DNA of 64,000 nucleotides from positions 66,782,278-66,846,277 of the forward strand of contig CP136066.1 in the NCBI GenBank assembly GCA_032622095.1. Reading direction: 5' to 3'. A program made the translations under genes and the position numbers. Below, piece by piece: positions 46,077 to 58,562 of this stretch. This stretch comes from Siphonodentalium dalli (Eukaryota; Mollusca; Scaphopoda; Gadilida; Siphonodentaliidae). The notes beneath the pieces are model-generated. The model searched no databases and was not told the DNA's origin. It saw only the letters and a program-made list of their open reading frames with translations. Numbering within the stretch: position 1 is the first letter of the stretch; each line of letters starts with the position of its first letter.

Positions 46077-49000
46077 TGGTCGACATGATTATCTTGTTAT
46101 ATATCGCGTAAATCATGGTTAATCTTGAGTACGATGGTCCTGTTACCTGGTCGACATGATTCTCTTGTTATATATCGCGTAAATCATGGTGACCATCTTG
46201 AGTACGATTGGTCTTGTTGCCTGGTCGACATGATTCTCTTGTTATATATCGCGTGGATGATGGTTACCATCTTGAGTACGATTGGTCTTGTTGCCTGGTC
46301 GACATGATTCTCTCGTTGTATATGGCGTGGATGATGGTTACCACCTTGAGTACGATTGGTCCTGTTACCTGGTCGACATGATTATCTCGTTGTATATGGC
46401 GTGGATGATGGTTACCATCTTGAGTACGATGGGTTTGTTATCTGGTCGACATGATTATCTCGTTGTATATGGCGTAGATGATGGTTACCATATTGAGTAC
46501 GATGGGTCCAGCTACCTGGTCGACATGATTCTCTTGTTATATATCGCGTAGATGATGGTTACCATCTTGAGTACGATGGGTCTTGTTATCTGGTCGACAT
46601 GATTCTCTTGTTATATATCGCGTAAATCATGGTTACCATCTTGAGTACGATGGGTCCTGTTACCTGGTCGACATGATTCTCTTGTTATATATCGCGTAGA
46701 TGATGGTTACCATATTGAGTACGATGGGTCCTGTTACCTGGTCGACATGATTCTCTTGTTATGGTGACACTCCACAGTTTCAACAGGTATGGGCCCAGAA
46801 ATAGAGGGCCCATAGATTCATTGAAATTTATCTGAAATTAATACAGAATAGGCATTCAGAATTTGATACATAAATTCCATAATATATGGGCTATCAAGAG
46901 TTATGGCCCTTGATATTTTGATCGAATATGTGATTTTTATTCAAAAAATGACCAAAATATTGCATTTTCATACCCAAGAGGCACGAATACCAGATTTTTT
47001 CAAGCATGGTCACCTTTGTTGGTTTAAAGGCCTCTGGCTTCCAACATCAATGTGAACAAATTTCAAACTTTCGCCGTTGAATTTTCCAGAAAATCAATTT
47101 TTAATGCAGATGACAAATTTTGAGTGCTAAAAAATTGACCCAGTATCTAGAGCCACTGTTTCGCAGAAAACGCTACTGCTGTCTATGGGTGGGGTCAAGG
47201 TCACTTGCACTTAATTTTTTCATCAGTCTAGAACACCTTCTAAAATTACACAAATTCATATCCCACATTGTCTCAATATACATACCACATGAATGGTGCC
47301 AGAAACCACTAGCACTTTATATATCTATAAAATCACCCCTACTGATCATTCGAAACTGTGGAGTGTCACCTATATATCGCGTTGATGATGGTTACCATAT
47401 TGAGTACGATGGGTCCTGTTACCTGGTCGACATGATTCTCTTGTTATATATCGCGTAGATGATGGTTACCATATTGAGTACGATGGGTCCTGTTACCTGG
47501 TCGACATGATTCTCTCGTTGTATATCGCGTAGATGATGATTACCATCTTGAGTACGATGGGTCCTGTTACCTGGTCGACATGATTATCTCGTTATATATC
47601 GCGTAGATGATTATTACCATCTTGAGTACGATGGGTCCTGTTACCTGGTCGACATGATTCTCTTGTGATATATCGCGTAAATCATGGTTAATCTTGAGTA
47701 CGATGGGTCCTGTTACCTGGTCGACATGAATCTCTTGTTATATATCGCGTAAATCATGGTTACTATCTTGAGTACGATGGTCCTGTTACCTGGTCAACAT
47801 GATTCTCTTGTTATATATCGCGTAGATGATGATTACATCTTGAGTACGATGGGTCCTGTTACCTGGTCGACATGATTCTCTCGTTGTATATCGCGTAAAT
47901 CATGGTTACTATCTTGAGTACGATGGGTCCTGTTACCTGGTCGGCATGATTCTCTTGTTATATATCGCGTAAATCATGGTTACCATCTTGAGTACGATGG
48001 GTCCAGCTACCTGGTCGGCATGATTATCTCGTTGTATATGGCGTAGATGGTGGTTACCATCTTGAGTACGATTGGTCCTGTTACCTGGTCGACATGATTA
48101 TCTCGTTGTATATGGCGTAGATGATGGTTACCATCTTGAGTACGATGGGTCCTGTTACCTGGTCGACATGATTCTCTCGTTGTATATCGCGTAAATCATG
48201 GTTACTATCTTGAGTACGATGGGTCCTGTTACCTGGTCGGCATGATTCTCTTGTTATATATCGCGTAAATCATGGTTACCATCTTGAGTACGGTGGGTCC
48301 AGCTACCTGGTCGACATGATTCTCTTGTGATATATCGCGTAGATGATGGTTACCATCTTGAGTACGATGGGTCCTACTACCTGGTCGACATGATTCTCTT
48401 GTTATATATCGCGTAGATGATTATTACCATCTTCAGTACGATGGGTCCTGTCACCTGGTCGACATGATTCTCTTGTGATATATCGCGTAAATCATGGTTA
48501 CCATCTTCAGTACGATGGGTCCTGTTACCTGGTCGACATGATTCTCTTGTGATATATCGCGTAAATCATGGTTACCATCTTCAGTACGATGGGTCCTGTT
48601 ACCTGGTCAACATGATTCTCTTGTTATAGATCGCGTAGATGATGATTACCATCTTGAGTACGATGGGTCCAGCTACCTGGTCGACATGATTCTCTTGTTA
48701 TATATCGCGTAGATGATGGTTACCATATTGAGTACGACGGGTCCTGTTACCTGGTCGACATGATTCTCTTGTGATATATCACGGAAATCATGGTTACCAT
48801 CTTCAGTACGATGGGTCCTGTTACCTGGTCGACATGATTCTCTTGTGATATATCGCGTAAATCATGGTTACCATCTTCAGTACGATGGGTCCTGTTACCT
48901 GGTCGACATGATTCTCTTGTGATATATCGCGTAAATCATGGTTACCATCTTCAGTACGATGGGTCCTGTTACCTGGTCGACATGATTATCTCGTTGTATA

Positions 49001-49280
49001 TGGCGTTGATGATGGTTATGATCTTGAGTACGATGGCTCATGTTACCTGGTCGACATGATTCTCTCGTTGTAGATTGTGTGGATGATGGTTACCATCTTG
49101 AGTACGATGTGTCTTGTTACCTGGTCGACATGATTCTATCCTTGTATATGGCGTGGATGATGGTTATCATCTTGAGTACGATGGCTCTTGTTACCTTGTC
49201 GACTTGATTCTCTTGTTGTAGATTGTGTGGATGATGGTTACCATCTTGAGTACGATGGGTCCTGTTACCTGGTCGACATG
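46077..49280 (+). repeat. 74 bp minisatellite derived from the CTLD exon acceptor region, about 36 units
   Basis: The unit contains, in order, 'gatgatggttaccatcttga', 'gtacgatgggtcctgttacc', 'tggtcgacatg' and 'attctcttgttatatatcgc'. The first 54 bp equal the start of exon 6 (VDDGYHLEYDGSCYLVDM); the last 20 bp equal the pyrimidine tract and acceptor region before it. Copies follow each other from about 46077, broken only by a 608 bp insertion (46763-47370), and merge into the real exon at 49222. Since 74 is not a multiple of 3, the units cycle through frames. Units vary at a few positions (for example 'gttgtatatggcgtgg' against 'gttatatatcgcgta'). Confidence 0.92.
46763..47370. mobile_element. 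608 bp TIR element inserted in the minisatellite
   Basis: It starts GGTGACACTCCACAGTTTC and ends with the exact reverse complement, GAAACTGTGGAGTGTCACC (19 bp TIRs). TAT on both sides is a 3 bp target duplication: removing the element and one TAT restores the repeat text 'cttgttatatatcgcg'. The interior has an open frame without family resemblance (47120 on) and no recognisable transposase. Confidence 0.85.
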
Positions 49281-49398
49281 GTTGTCGACACGTGGATCAA
49301 CAGTAGAGACAGGTGTGACCAGCTCGGAGGAAAACTAGCGCTGGTCGATTCTCAGATCAAATGGGAAATTCTGAAGGATTTTCTCTTTTCAGTGGAAG
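49222..49398 (+). CDS. gene 2 exon 6: N-terminal half of C-type lectin domain
   Basis: Acceptor 'ctcttgttgtag' and donor gaag|gtacgt. Two leading bases complete Asp with exon 5. The translation gives CVDDGYHLEYDGSCYLV, then W.NSRDRCDQLGGKLALVDS. This is the start of a long-form CTLD: an extra N-terminal Cys pair (residues 293 and 306), then 'W..A...C...GG.LA.V' with Cys 323. The first 54 coding bases are the source or last unit of the adjacent minisatellite. Phase 1 at both ends agrees with neighbours. CTLDs bind sugars or proteins outside cells. Confidence 0.88.
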
Positions 49399-49713
49399 GT
49401 ACGTATTCGATTTGATGCACATGTAGCAAATTATAATAACTTACGCTGCCAATCACACATAATACACATTCTTAATGGAAACTAACATATGGCACGCAGT
49501 GCATATGCTACAACTCACAGGCCATGCTACAACATAAAATATGTTGAACTTGTACCAATAAACACGTCGAGGAAGTCTGATGGTCACCGTATACACCCCT
49601 GATTAAGTGGCCCTGGTTAAGTAGTCGTGTTTACTTGCCATGATGATAGGACAAACTGATGCTGTTAATAAAAAGTAACGTTATTTGTTTAAATTGTTAT
49701 ATTCGCGATGTTC

Positions 49714-49862
49714 GGATAATCTGAACATATCGAGGAAAAGCCATTATATGTATACAAATTAATGATAATCTGAACATATCGAGGAAAAGCCATTATATGT
49801 ATACAAATTAATGATAATCTGAACATATCGAGGAAAAGCCATTATATGTATACAAATTAAAA
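49714..49862. repeat. three tandem copies of a 50 bp unit
   Basis: 'gataatctgaacatatcgag' followed by 'gaaaagccattatatgtata' begins at 49714, 49764 and 49813, nearly without differences, so the expansion is recent. The unit comes from the repeat family also seen at 1370-1560. Confidence 0.88.
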
Positions 49863-50508
49863 CAAAATCAATAATGACTGTAATAATAACAGAGACAAAT
49901 AAAATCAAATATTCTGACGTTATTTGTATTTTTATTAAGATTAAAACAAATTTCGAAGTTAGCCGAAGATTTTATGATGTGTATGTATACGATGTCAATT
50001 GATTTGCGCGTTCACCTATTGACCACGCATAAATACGCTACGATAGCATAAACATTGCACGCGCAAAACGATAATCAATTCAAACGCGGCCAGGTAGGTA
50101 CGTGTAACTTGTAACGTCTGTTTCTATTGCTTACGAAAGTCACATGCAGTTACGGCCCATCCCGCTTGCACGTACACGGTCAGACCATTTAGTATTTTTG
50201 TGTCAAACGTGTAGCATTACGAACCGTGTAGCATCGAGGAGTAATACATTCTTCTGATTATATCTTCTACGACGTGAAACCAACGCTATTCAGACAGTAG
50301 AATAGAGGAGAATATAATGTGTCCGCGCGCGAAGATTAAGTTTTTTTTATTGAAGCCACTAAGAATTTCGGTGGTCGCACTGTGGACATGTCGCTTGTCT
50401 CTGTAAACCACCCGATTATTGTTTACACGTTCTGCTACAAGTTGGGCCGATATATAATCAGTGTAAAATCACATGACTTTCCCACACCAACTGCACACCC
50501 ATAGTAAT

Positions 50509-50833
50509 GCTGAAGGGGTCACTCTCACCAAAAAAAGTGCTGAAGGGTACACAGGATTTTCAAAATGTGCTGAAGAGTACACAGGGTTTGAAATGCCGTT
50601 CTAAAGGACATTCAGTTTTCGTATCTGCCATGATATCTGTTGGAGAATAATTTTAAACGTTCCAATGAATATTAAAATGTACTGAAAACAAACTGCTAAT
50701 GGGCGCCAGACTTTCATAAACACAATTTAAGTAACGGTGTTCGTGCCGAGTACACACCCTGTGTACCCTTCAGCACATTGTCAAACCCTGTGTACCCTTC
50801 AGCACTTTTTTTGGTGAGAGTGACCCCTTCAGC
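50509..50833. mobile_element. Mutator-like MITE, 325 bp
   Basis: Terminal inverted repeats GCTGAAGGGGTCACTCTCAC (left) and its complement (right) continue inward through 'gtgctgaagggtacacag', so each end holds repeated 'ctgaaggg' motifs. CATAGTAAT flanks both sides (50500-50508 and 50834-50842), a 9 bp target duplication as in the Mutator superfamily. No transposase is present. Confidence 0.78.
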
Positions 50834-51169
50834 CATAGTAATACCACAGTAACACAAGTTACACGTACGTGTGGCTGAACGTGCCTATTAGAACGTCTGT
50901 AGCTTGTTATTTTATGTATGGTGAGGTGTTATATAAAAACCAAGCTAGTATTTTACGTAAGTGTTCTCGTAAACTTTATCAGACATCAACTTATGATGCC
51001 TTTGAGATATTAAGTATAGTGTATTAGTGTAGTACAATTGTACTACGGTGCATTAATAAATTATCGTACATTATTTCGGTTTTACGAACAATTATCTGCA
51101 TGTGCATAAACAAATGGTTGTGTTTCTGTCTATTCTTTATCGTAGCATATATATATATATAGAGGATCT

Positions 51170-51310
51170 CACATGAGTTTCTATTTTATACGGAATTTAT
51201 CAACCGAGTTAACTAAATTCGATTTGAGCCGAGGTTTACCGAGGCTCAAATAGAATTTAGAGGACGAGGTTGATAAATTACGTATAAAATAGGACGAGTG
51301 TGAGATACCT
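51170..51310. repeat. imperfect inverted repeat of about 140 bp
   Basis: 'atctcacatgag' with 'ctattttata..gaatttatcaacc' on the left pairs with 'ggttgataaatt..gtataaaatag' and 'gtgtgagat' on the right. The centre is 'tttgagccgaggtttaccga' and 'ggctcaaa'. A similar foldback lies at 36705-36790. Confidence 0.6.
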
Positions 51311-51692
51311 TTTATCACATGATTAAATAAACCCGGAGCAACGCGAAATATTCATCGAAAACAACAATCATAAACTACAGCGATCGCAAGTTATTTGAAG
51401 AACGCCGTGACGTCATCGCACGCGCTGATATTAAACGTGTCTATTACCGATAATTATGAAACTGCTTTTATGGCCAAATTATGTGATAAAATATATTAAT
51501 ATACACATTGCATACGATTAGTTGCAAAGTTATATAGTAGTGTTTTGACGTTCATTATCTCGAAAACATGCCACAGTTTTCAGGTGCTCTTAGTCTGTAG
51601 TAATAAAGAGCTTTTAGTTTAAATTTATCGATATGCGGTATAACACATAACTCGGGTTACTGCCTCGGCATTTAATAAGTTATGTTACTCCA

Positions 51693-54600
51693 TCTATATC
51701 TATATTTGCGAATGTCTGTCTGTCTTCTATAGAAATTCACAGGGGACCATCTAGATGATGCCAAGGGGTCTACTAGGAGTAGCTTTTTACGAGAAAGATA
51801 ATGGTCGGGGTTAGAATTTTCTAAAGTGACGCCGTTGTTGTCAGGGGCAGAAAAGGGGGAGGGGCAGAAGAAAAAAATTGTCGCCGATGGCCACTAAACT
51901 TATATATAATAATCCCCATGATATGAGGAATCTAATGGTGTGGTTTAAATATGGCAAAAGTCGCACCGTTCGCTTCAGGGGTGCCCGGAAGGGGGAGGGG
52001 CAGATTTTTTTTCTGTCGCCGATTTCCACCAAACTTATATATAATCATCCCCATGATATGAAAAAACCAACAGTGTGGTTTAAAAGTGGCGTCGTTCGAG
52101 TCAGGGATGCACGGAAGGGGAGAGGGGCACCAAAATTGAAAAACTAATTTTAGCGCCGATCTCCACCAAATTGATATATATTCTTCTTCATGATATAAGG
52201 AATCTAATTGTGCGATTTAACAACGCCAAACCCATGATATGAAAAAACCAACGGTGTGGTTTAAAAGTGGCGTCGTTCGAGTCAGGGATGCACGGAAGTG
52301 GAGAGGGGCACCAAAATTGAAAAACTAATTTTAGCGCAGATCTCCACCAAATTCAGTGATATATATTCTTCTGCATTATACAATGAATCAAATTGTGCGC
52401 TTTAACAACGCCAAATTGTTGTCTTTTGGTTGAGAGATTGGGAGGGGTGGGCACTAAATTTGATAATAATTGGTTTAGTCGCCGATTGCCACCACACTTA
52501 TACAAAATCATCCCCATGGTATGAGGAGTCTAATGGTGTTGCTTATATCTGGCAAATGTGGCCTCATTCGAGTCAGGGTTGCATTGAAGGGACAGGGGCA
52601 CCAAAATTGATGCACAATTTTTTTGCGCCAATTTCCACCAAATTGATACACGTTCTTATCCAAGATACGAGGAATCTAATCGTGTGATTTAAAGACGCCT
52701 TAGTGGTGCTGGTTGTTTGAGAGATGGGGGTGTCGATTGGCACCAAATATGATAAACAACAATTGTTTAGTCGCCGATAAACAATCATCTCCATGATATC
52801 AGGAGTATAATCGTGTGGTTTAAGGATGTCATAAGTTGGGCCATTCGAGTCAGTGGTGTATAGAGATGAGAGGGACACAACAAATTATATCTATATGTTT
52901 AGTGCCGATTTCCACCAAATTGATACATATTCTTCTCTGTGATACACCAAATTTGTGCCCTATGGGTGAGAGATATGGGGACCTTAAATTTGATACGAAT
53001 TTGTATACTCGCCAATTTTCACCAATTTCATATATATTCATCTCTAATCTCTAATGAGTCTTAGTGTGTGCAGTTTGAGACTGGAATAGGGACGGGAGGG
53101 TCACCAAGACTGATACAAAATATATTTAGTACTAATTACCATCAAATTCAGACACGTTCTTCTCAAATGATACAAGAAATCAAATCGTGCTGTCTGTCTG
53201 TCTGTCTTTCTGTCTGTGTGCGTTCTATATATAACTTCACGCGGTACAATAGAGATGGCACCAAGGCGTTCTAAGATGGGTAACTGTTTACAAGGAAGAT
53301 AACGGTGCGGGTAATTTTTTTCTAAAATGACGCTGTTGGTGTCAGGGGAAGAAAAGGGGGAGGTCGGCAAAATTAAAACTATATCGTGAAATAGTTTTGT
53401 CGCCGATTTCCACCAAACGAATACATAATCACTTTCGCAATATGGCGTTGTGCGAGTCAGCGTTGCATCAACAATTGATTTAATAAACTATTTTAGCCCA
53501 GATTTCCACCAAATTGATATATTATTCTTCTCTATGATACGAGGGATATCATCGTGTGATTTAAAGACGTCAAATTGGTGTCGGTTGGGTGAGAGATATG
53601 GGTCATAACTATTCTCAGAATTTGTTTAGTTGCTGATAACCACCAAACATATATATAATCATCGCCAGTATATCATGCATCCATGAGTCTAATGGGAGTG
53701 GTTTAAATATGTCAAAAGAGGCAAACGCTGGTACAAATTTATTTGGCACCAATTTCCACCGAATTCATACACGTTTTTCTCTAATGATATACCATGAATT
53801 AAATCACATTTGGTGTCGTTTGCGTCGCGGATGGCGAGCGGATATGCACTTTCATTGATAAGATTGCTATTCGCCTTTATCCACATATAAGTTATATACA
53901 GTCACCCAGGCCACCTCCATATCATTTTAAGTAGTGTTGGACGTTCACATTTCACAATCACGACATATGGTGACCCACTTAAGTCACTTGAACAATTATA
54001 TCTTCTTAACTGTTATATGTATATGGGAATAGCAATCAGGGCATTCACAAAATGAGCTAGCAAAAAGAGATACATAGAAGAAGCATTAAACGTATATTTA
54101 TCATTCTATTGAAGAGATACATATATTCGTGCAAACTGAGAGACCCCGAACCGTCAGAGGATTGCATATATATTATAACAAAATTGAGTCTGTTCCATGC
54201 AATACAGTTTCCACAAAAAAGTTACAATTTGTCAAGAGATATGGAAGGCCTGTTCAAAAATAATGGTCACCGTGTGCAGTCAAATATAGTTTCTTCTGAT
54301 ATACAAGAAAATGCAGTTAGTAGCACTACACTGTTCATGATCCTCCCAATACTGCACATCTGACAAGGGTTTTATAACAGACTCATCGACTGACATAAAC
54401 AACTCAAAATCTCGCTCTGTGCCTGGCACATGTAGCTAATATTTATGCGCATCAAACTGTCGTTTAAACAGAGAACATTTAGCCAATATATAGCACCATG
54501 AACAGAGGAGCACCTGGAAATTTCTTTGAAACATCTGTATCTTCATGGAGATAGATGGGTGTCCTCGAGAACTTAGTCCAACCCACTAAATTGATTGATA

Positions 54601-54955
54601 CATCTTAATATTTAAAACCCAATTATCATCTTTTATCGAACTAATGTGTTTGTGATGTTCATGTATCATATTATAACGTCTAATGTATACGCAGTTGTAA
54701 ATAAATACATACTTCATTATTGTTGGAACAGATTAATCGCGACAAACAGAATGACAATTGACAAGGTGAGCCACTACTTACATGTATATCCCATGGCTGT
54801 AATAATCATGTTTTATGATGCTATTTGAATATACAATTTATGAGAAAACGTATAACACTTTTAAGCAAGAGCATTCTCTATCCCCAACGAATATTCACAT
54901 CATACATAGGGTTTCTCATCGCATTAACCTGGGCAACGCCGGGTAACCCTGCTAG
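51693..54955 (+). mobile_element. Helitron-like non-autonomous element with internal tandem repeats
   Basis: The 5' end A|TCTATATCTATATTTGCG is followed by 'aatgtctgtctgtctt'. The 3' end is cctgggcaacgccgggt (short hairpin), then CTAG|T at 54952-54956. The TC start, CTAG end and A/T flanks fit Helitrons. Much of the inside (51830-53900) is degenerate repeats with 'gccgatttccaccaaa', 'catgatatgagg' and 'cgagtcagggatgcacggaa'. A larger copy begins at 53185, where the 'gtctgtctgtctg...atggcaccaaggcgt' opening recurs after about 1.46 kb. The part 54000-54900 is unlike the rest and has no recognised gene. No Rep/helicase seen. Confidence 0.62.
51830..53900. repeat. degenerate tandem array inside the Helitron-like element
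   Basis: Alternating blocks of about 110-130 bp with 'cgccgatttccaccaaact', 'ataatcatccccatgatatg', 'gtggtttaaa' and 'gaaggggagaggggca'. About fifteen blocks, more diverged towards the right. Short frames across them are artefacts. Confidence 0.7.
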
Positions 54956-56608
54956 TTATCAATATGATAAGTATATTTTCGTACTATATGAATCCGGAAT
55001 ATTAGCGCAATATATATATAAAAATATATCAGCTGAAATTTATTCTCAGATTACTGCGACATATGGCGACTGAAGGTCAATGTCCGGAAAACAAAATTGA
55101 TTTGTTTTTTCTAAACGTAACCCCAAGAAGTATCCGAATGTTTTTTATGAAGCAAATCCTTTAGAATTTGTTGATGGAATTAATTATTTGGGTGTTTTTG
55201 TTTTCTAGATCTGGGTCTTTCGTAACGGCAAAAACATGTGTGTTCCAGTAGGTTGAGTAGTTTGACTAAGTCGGTTGAATACTTTGTCTATAGAATGCGC
55301 ATTTGACCTGGTTGATAGAATGGTTGTATCGTCAGTGATCTTGGGTTGTGAGGTTTGGCGACCAGCAACCGTAAAGTTTCATGAAGAGATTTATCTATTT
55401 TTTTAAAACTTGTTAATGCAGTTGAAATCATCAACACCAAATTACACGTCTACGGTGAGCCTGGCAGGTATCCAATGGAAACAGTAATTGAAACAGATAT
55501 AATTCGGACCAATAATTCGATGCTGGTCATCTCTAGTATCCACTGAAATTGTTTAACTCTTGTATTAATATATTGTTTATTACATAAATTTAATTTGTGT
55601 ATGCTGTCCCTCTTGGCTATCAAACGTATGGAAACGTCAATTGTATTTGAATTTGAACAAAATACATTCACATATAAAAATGTGCTGAAAAATAATTTTA
55701 TTCAGAAATGGCATACCGGTATTCTGAACTCAACAAAAGGCTAATTGTATTCCATAATCAGGACTAATTTTAAATTTGAACAGTATCTATCGTCTGAAAA
55801 TCAATCGTTTGTCTTCATATTAGCTCGATTCAGAACCCGAAATCACACTCTTCCGGTTGAGAGCGGAACTTGGCTCAATGTCCGTAAAGATAGACTATGT
55901 ACCAGTGTTAACGCTACGTCCATACCTTCAGATAGCGTGTCCAGTTTTATTTAATCCCACCATTGTTACTTGACAATATGCAACTAACCACCATCCAGCC
56001 ATACATACACATAAGGGAGCTGACAGCTAGGTTTGTCTGTGGACCGACCTCTGAACTAAACGTTCGATACGGTTGATTGATTTCACAAATCATCCATCGA
56101 TGCCACGATCAGTCCTCTGAGATACATTCCGGAAGCAAAAAGAATCTCAGACAAAATTTGAAAAGTACCAAATCGCGAAACTCGTACCTTCGTTCCTCTC
56201 GCCACGGGTGACACTGCACTTGCCACACCGGCGGATAGGGAGCCGACGATAATGGCTGTCCATTGTGAAACAATGTGCGCACGTTCAATATCGCTACCGT
56301 TGCGAAGTCACGGATTCGGTAGGCAATCCTGGACAAAATGGGCAAATTGGGATCAACTCGGTCCTTTCACAAGCGTCTTCAGTCTAATGAAGTTGTCGAA
56401 GTATTCGAAGATCGATAGACATATATTCGGAATATTGGGCCTCCAAAACAACGGCGTGGTCTATTGAATATCCCAGCAATAAAACGTCCTCGATCGCAAT
56501 GTATATGTTTAGTTATTTAAAAAAAAGTTGAAGTGAAAACTAACTTTATTCACAACTTTATTCAGAAATGTTATGTATACATCTCATATATATTTTGAAG
56601 ACCTCTGT

Positions 56609-58418
56609 GGCCGGATTCGTCATCTCAGGTTTAAACCTGGTCTACGTAAACCTCTAGGTTTAAACCGCTGTGAGTCAGCAAAATTCGAGGTTTAAACCCC
56701 AGACCGCAGGTCTAAGTGACGCATTCATCATCTCTGGTTTAAACCTGGTTCAGCCAGACCAGTGGTTTAGCAGTAGTGTCTCTGTATCGTCGAGATAATT
56801 AAATGTACTTTCCTAATGCGGACCGCCTCGTTTTATTGATTGCGAAAATAAATAATTACGACAGCGGTCATATTTATAAGCGAGAAGCAGTCACACATAT
56901 AAAGCGTGTGGAGATAAGTTTTTGTCAATTTCAATATTGTTTTTGCATTTTATAAGCTTAAACCGGCAACTAAACCATCTAATTCGGCGGTCCAGCTAAA
57001 CCAGCTTTATCGAGGCTAAATTTGAGATGACGAATCCGTCTTTTCTTCATCGCGGTTTAGAATTGTCAAACAATCAATCAAAGGGTGGAGCTGTAAATAA
57101 TCTCGAGTGAGGGTGTGTCTAAGTGGCGACTGCCGACTGGCGTGATCGTGTCACAGTTGATTCATTCGCACGCGAGCTTTGCTCAGATATGGGACATGTT
57201 CTTTGGTGTTTGGCTTGTGGCAATCACAAATACTGGTGTTTTCTACGAATTCATTTCAAGGCTTCAGCGTTTTAATTTTGACACCAAAAACGATGCTACT
57301 GCATGACCAGATATGCTATACACATAGTTTTCAATCCTAAACTTATATTGCTATATGAGTCAAATTTGATAACGTATTTTGATGTAGATCATGCCACAAA
57401 TCTCTACTCTGGCTTCGCCCATAAATTCTCATAATATTCTACCAGTTCAAAACTTGGGAACCTTTTTGATTTTCTGCATGACTGGAAATTTATGACATTG
57501 AAAAAAAATCAACGCATGTAATTTATTTCTTGATTAAAAGCTGTCCCTCTGCATGGTTGCCCACTTACAACAGTTCAGATTCCGCTTATGGTGTGCACTC
57601 ATACGCAAATTTCCTTTACTTGACTGGCCTCTTGGTCCAGGATTGACTCGATTGTGGTGAATTTATTCAGCGCCAGAGGGGCTTTGTCCACATTTTGATC
57701 ATTTGAACATTTTAATTTTTTTTAAATTTACTCAAATTTAAAACAAACAAATGTTACTTTAATTTTAAAGTTTTGTTTCGTTTTAGATTCAACTCCTTAC
57801 TCAATATAACACAATTTTTAAATTCGTTTTAAATTATATTTTACTTATTTTTAAATAATTTTTTTTTAAACCTAACGCCGTTATACCACACGAATCACCA
57901 CACCCCTAATTTTATTGAAATCGGTCCAGGGATATTGGAGAACAGTTGCGAACAGACAAACGGACATACAGATAGACAGCTCCTATACCCTTTAAAATAT
58001 ACAGATATACATGTAAATACACCACATTTTGTCTTTGCGGGTGAAGCATCTCGCATAAATCTATCACAAACAAAGTGATGAACGTAGCGTGAAACTCGTG
58101 TTAAATTGATTTCAACACAGAATGAGATCGGATTAATAGTCAATGAGCGATACGTGTTTCTCAATGAATAAATCCATTTAGCGTGCACACGGTCACGATA
58201 ATTTATGACTTGCCAATAACCATTATATCGGCCTGTCTTTTGGTCCGATTGGTAAGAGTCTAGTTTGATTGCATAAACATATCACCGAATCGAGTTGTCA
58301 ATTAGCTGGATACTGAACGACAAAAACGCCCCCTTAGACCAGGTTTGGTTGGACCACCAATGTAGGTTTAAACCAGGTTTAAACTCTGAGGTTTAAACCG
58401 GAGATGACGAATCCGGCC
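56609..58418. mobile_element. 1.81 kb TIR element nested in the Helitron-like element
   Basis: Ends GGCCGGATTCGTCATCTC and the reverse complement GAGATGACGAATCCGGCC, followed inward on both sides by several 'ggtttaaacc' palindromic words. TGT on both sides (56606-56608 and 58419-58421) is a 3 bp target duplication. A third, internal terminus-like 'gagatgacgaatccg' at 57026 suggests a shorter deletion form or a nested copy. No transposase was recognised. Confidence 0.75.
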
Positions 58419-58562
58419 TGTATGTTTGTCTGTATGTATGTCTGTATGTCATTTATACAAATCTACGATTCTCGACCGATCGGGACGAAACTTGGTACGT
58501 GTGTGTAGTTTGACCAGGCGGTCGACGTTGTCGTATTGGCGAGCCCGTGCGGCGCCCGCTTC

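Larger units (their letters stand above)
42586..49221 (+). other. gene 2 intron 5 with palindromes and exon-derived minisatellite
   Basis: From 5' to 3': an interspersed repeat (42649-43030, related to 28216-28540), a short tandem repeat (43920-44035), a 'ttacttgcg..cgcaagtaa' hairpin (44628-44662), the CGTTATAACG palindrome cluster (45425-46075) and the 74 bp minisatellite that runs up to and into exon 6. No exon was recognised. Confidence 0.6.

Noticed and set aside
47120-47458. Possible transposase in the 608 bp element
   Set aside because: The frame is short, resembles no transposase motif, and runs out into the minisatellite.
46077-49280. CRISPR-like or coding tandem repeat
   Set aside because: Units adjoin directly without unique spacers and match an exon boundary. 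The 74 bp period breaks the frame, so neither an array of spacers nor a repeat protein fits.
54109-54363. Gene captured by the Helitron-like element
   Set aside because: The 84-codon frame matches no family I recognise; kept only as unexplained content.
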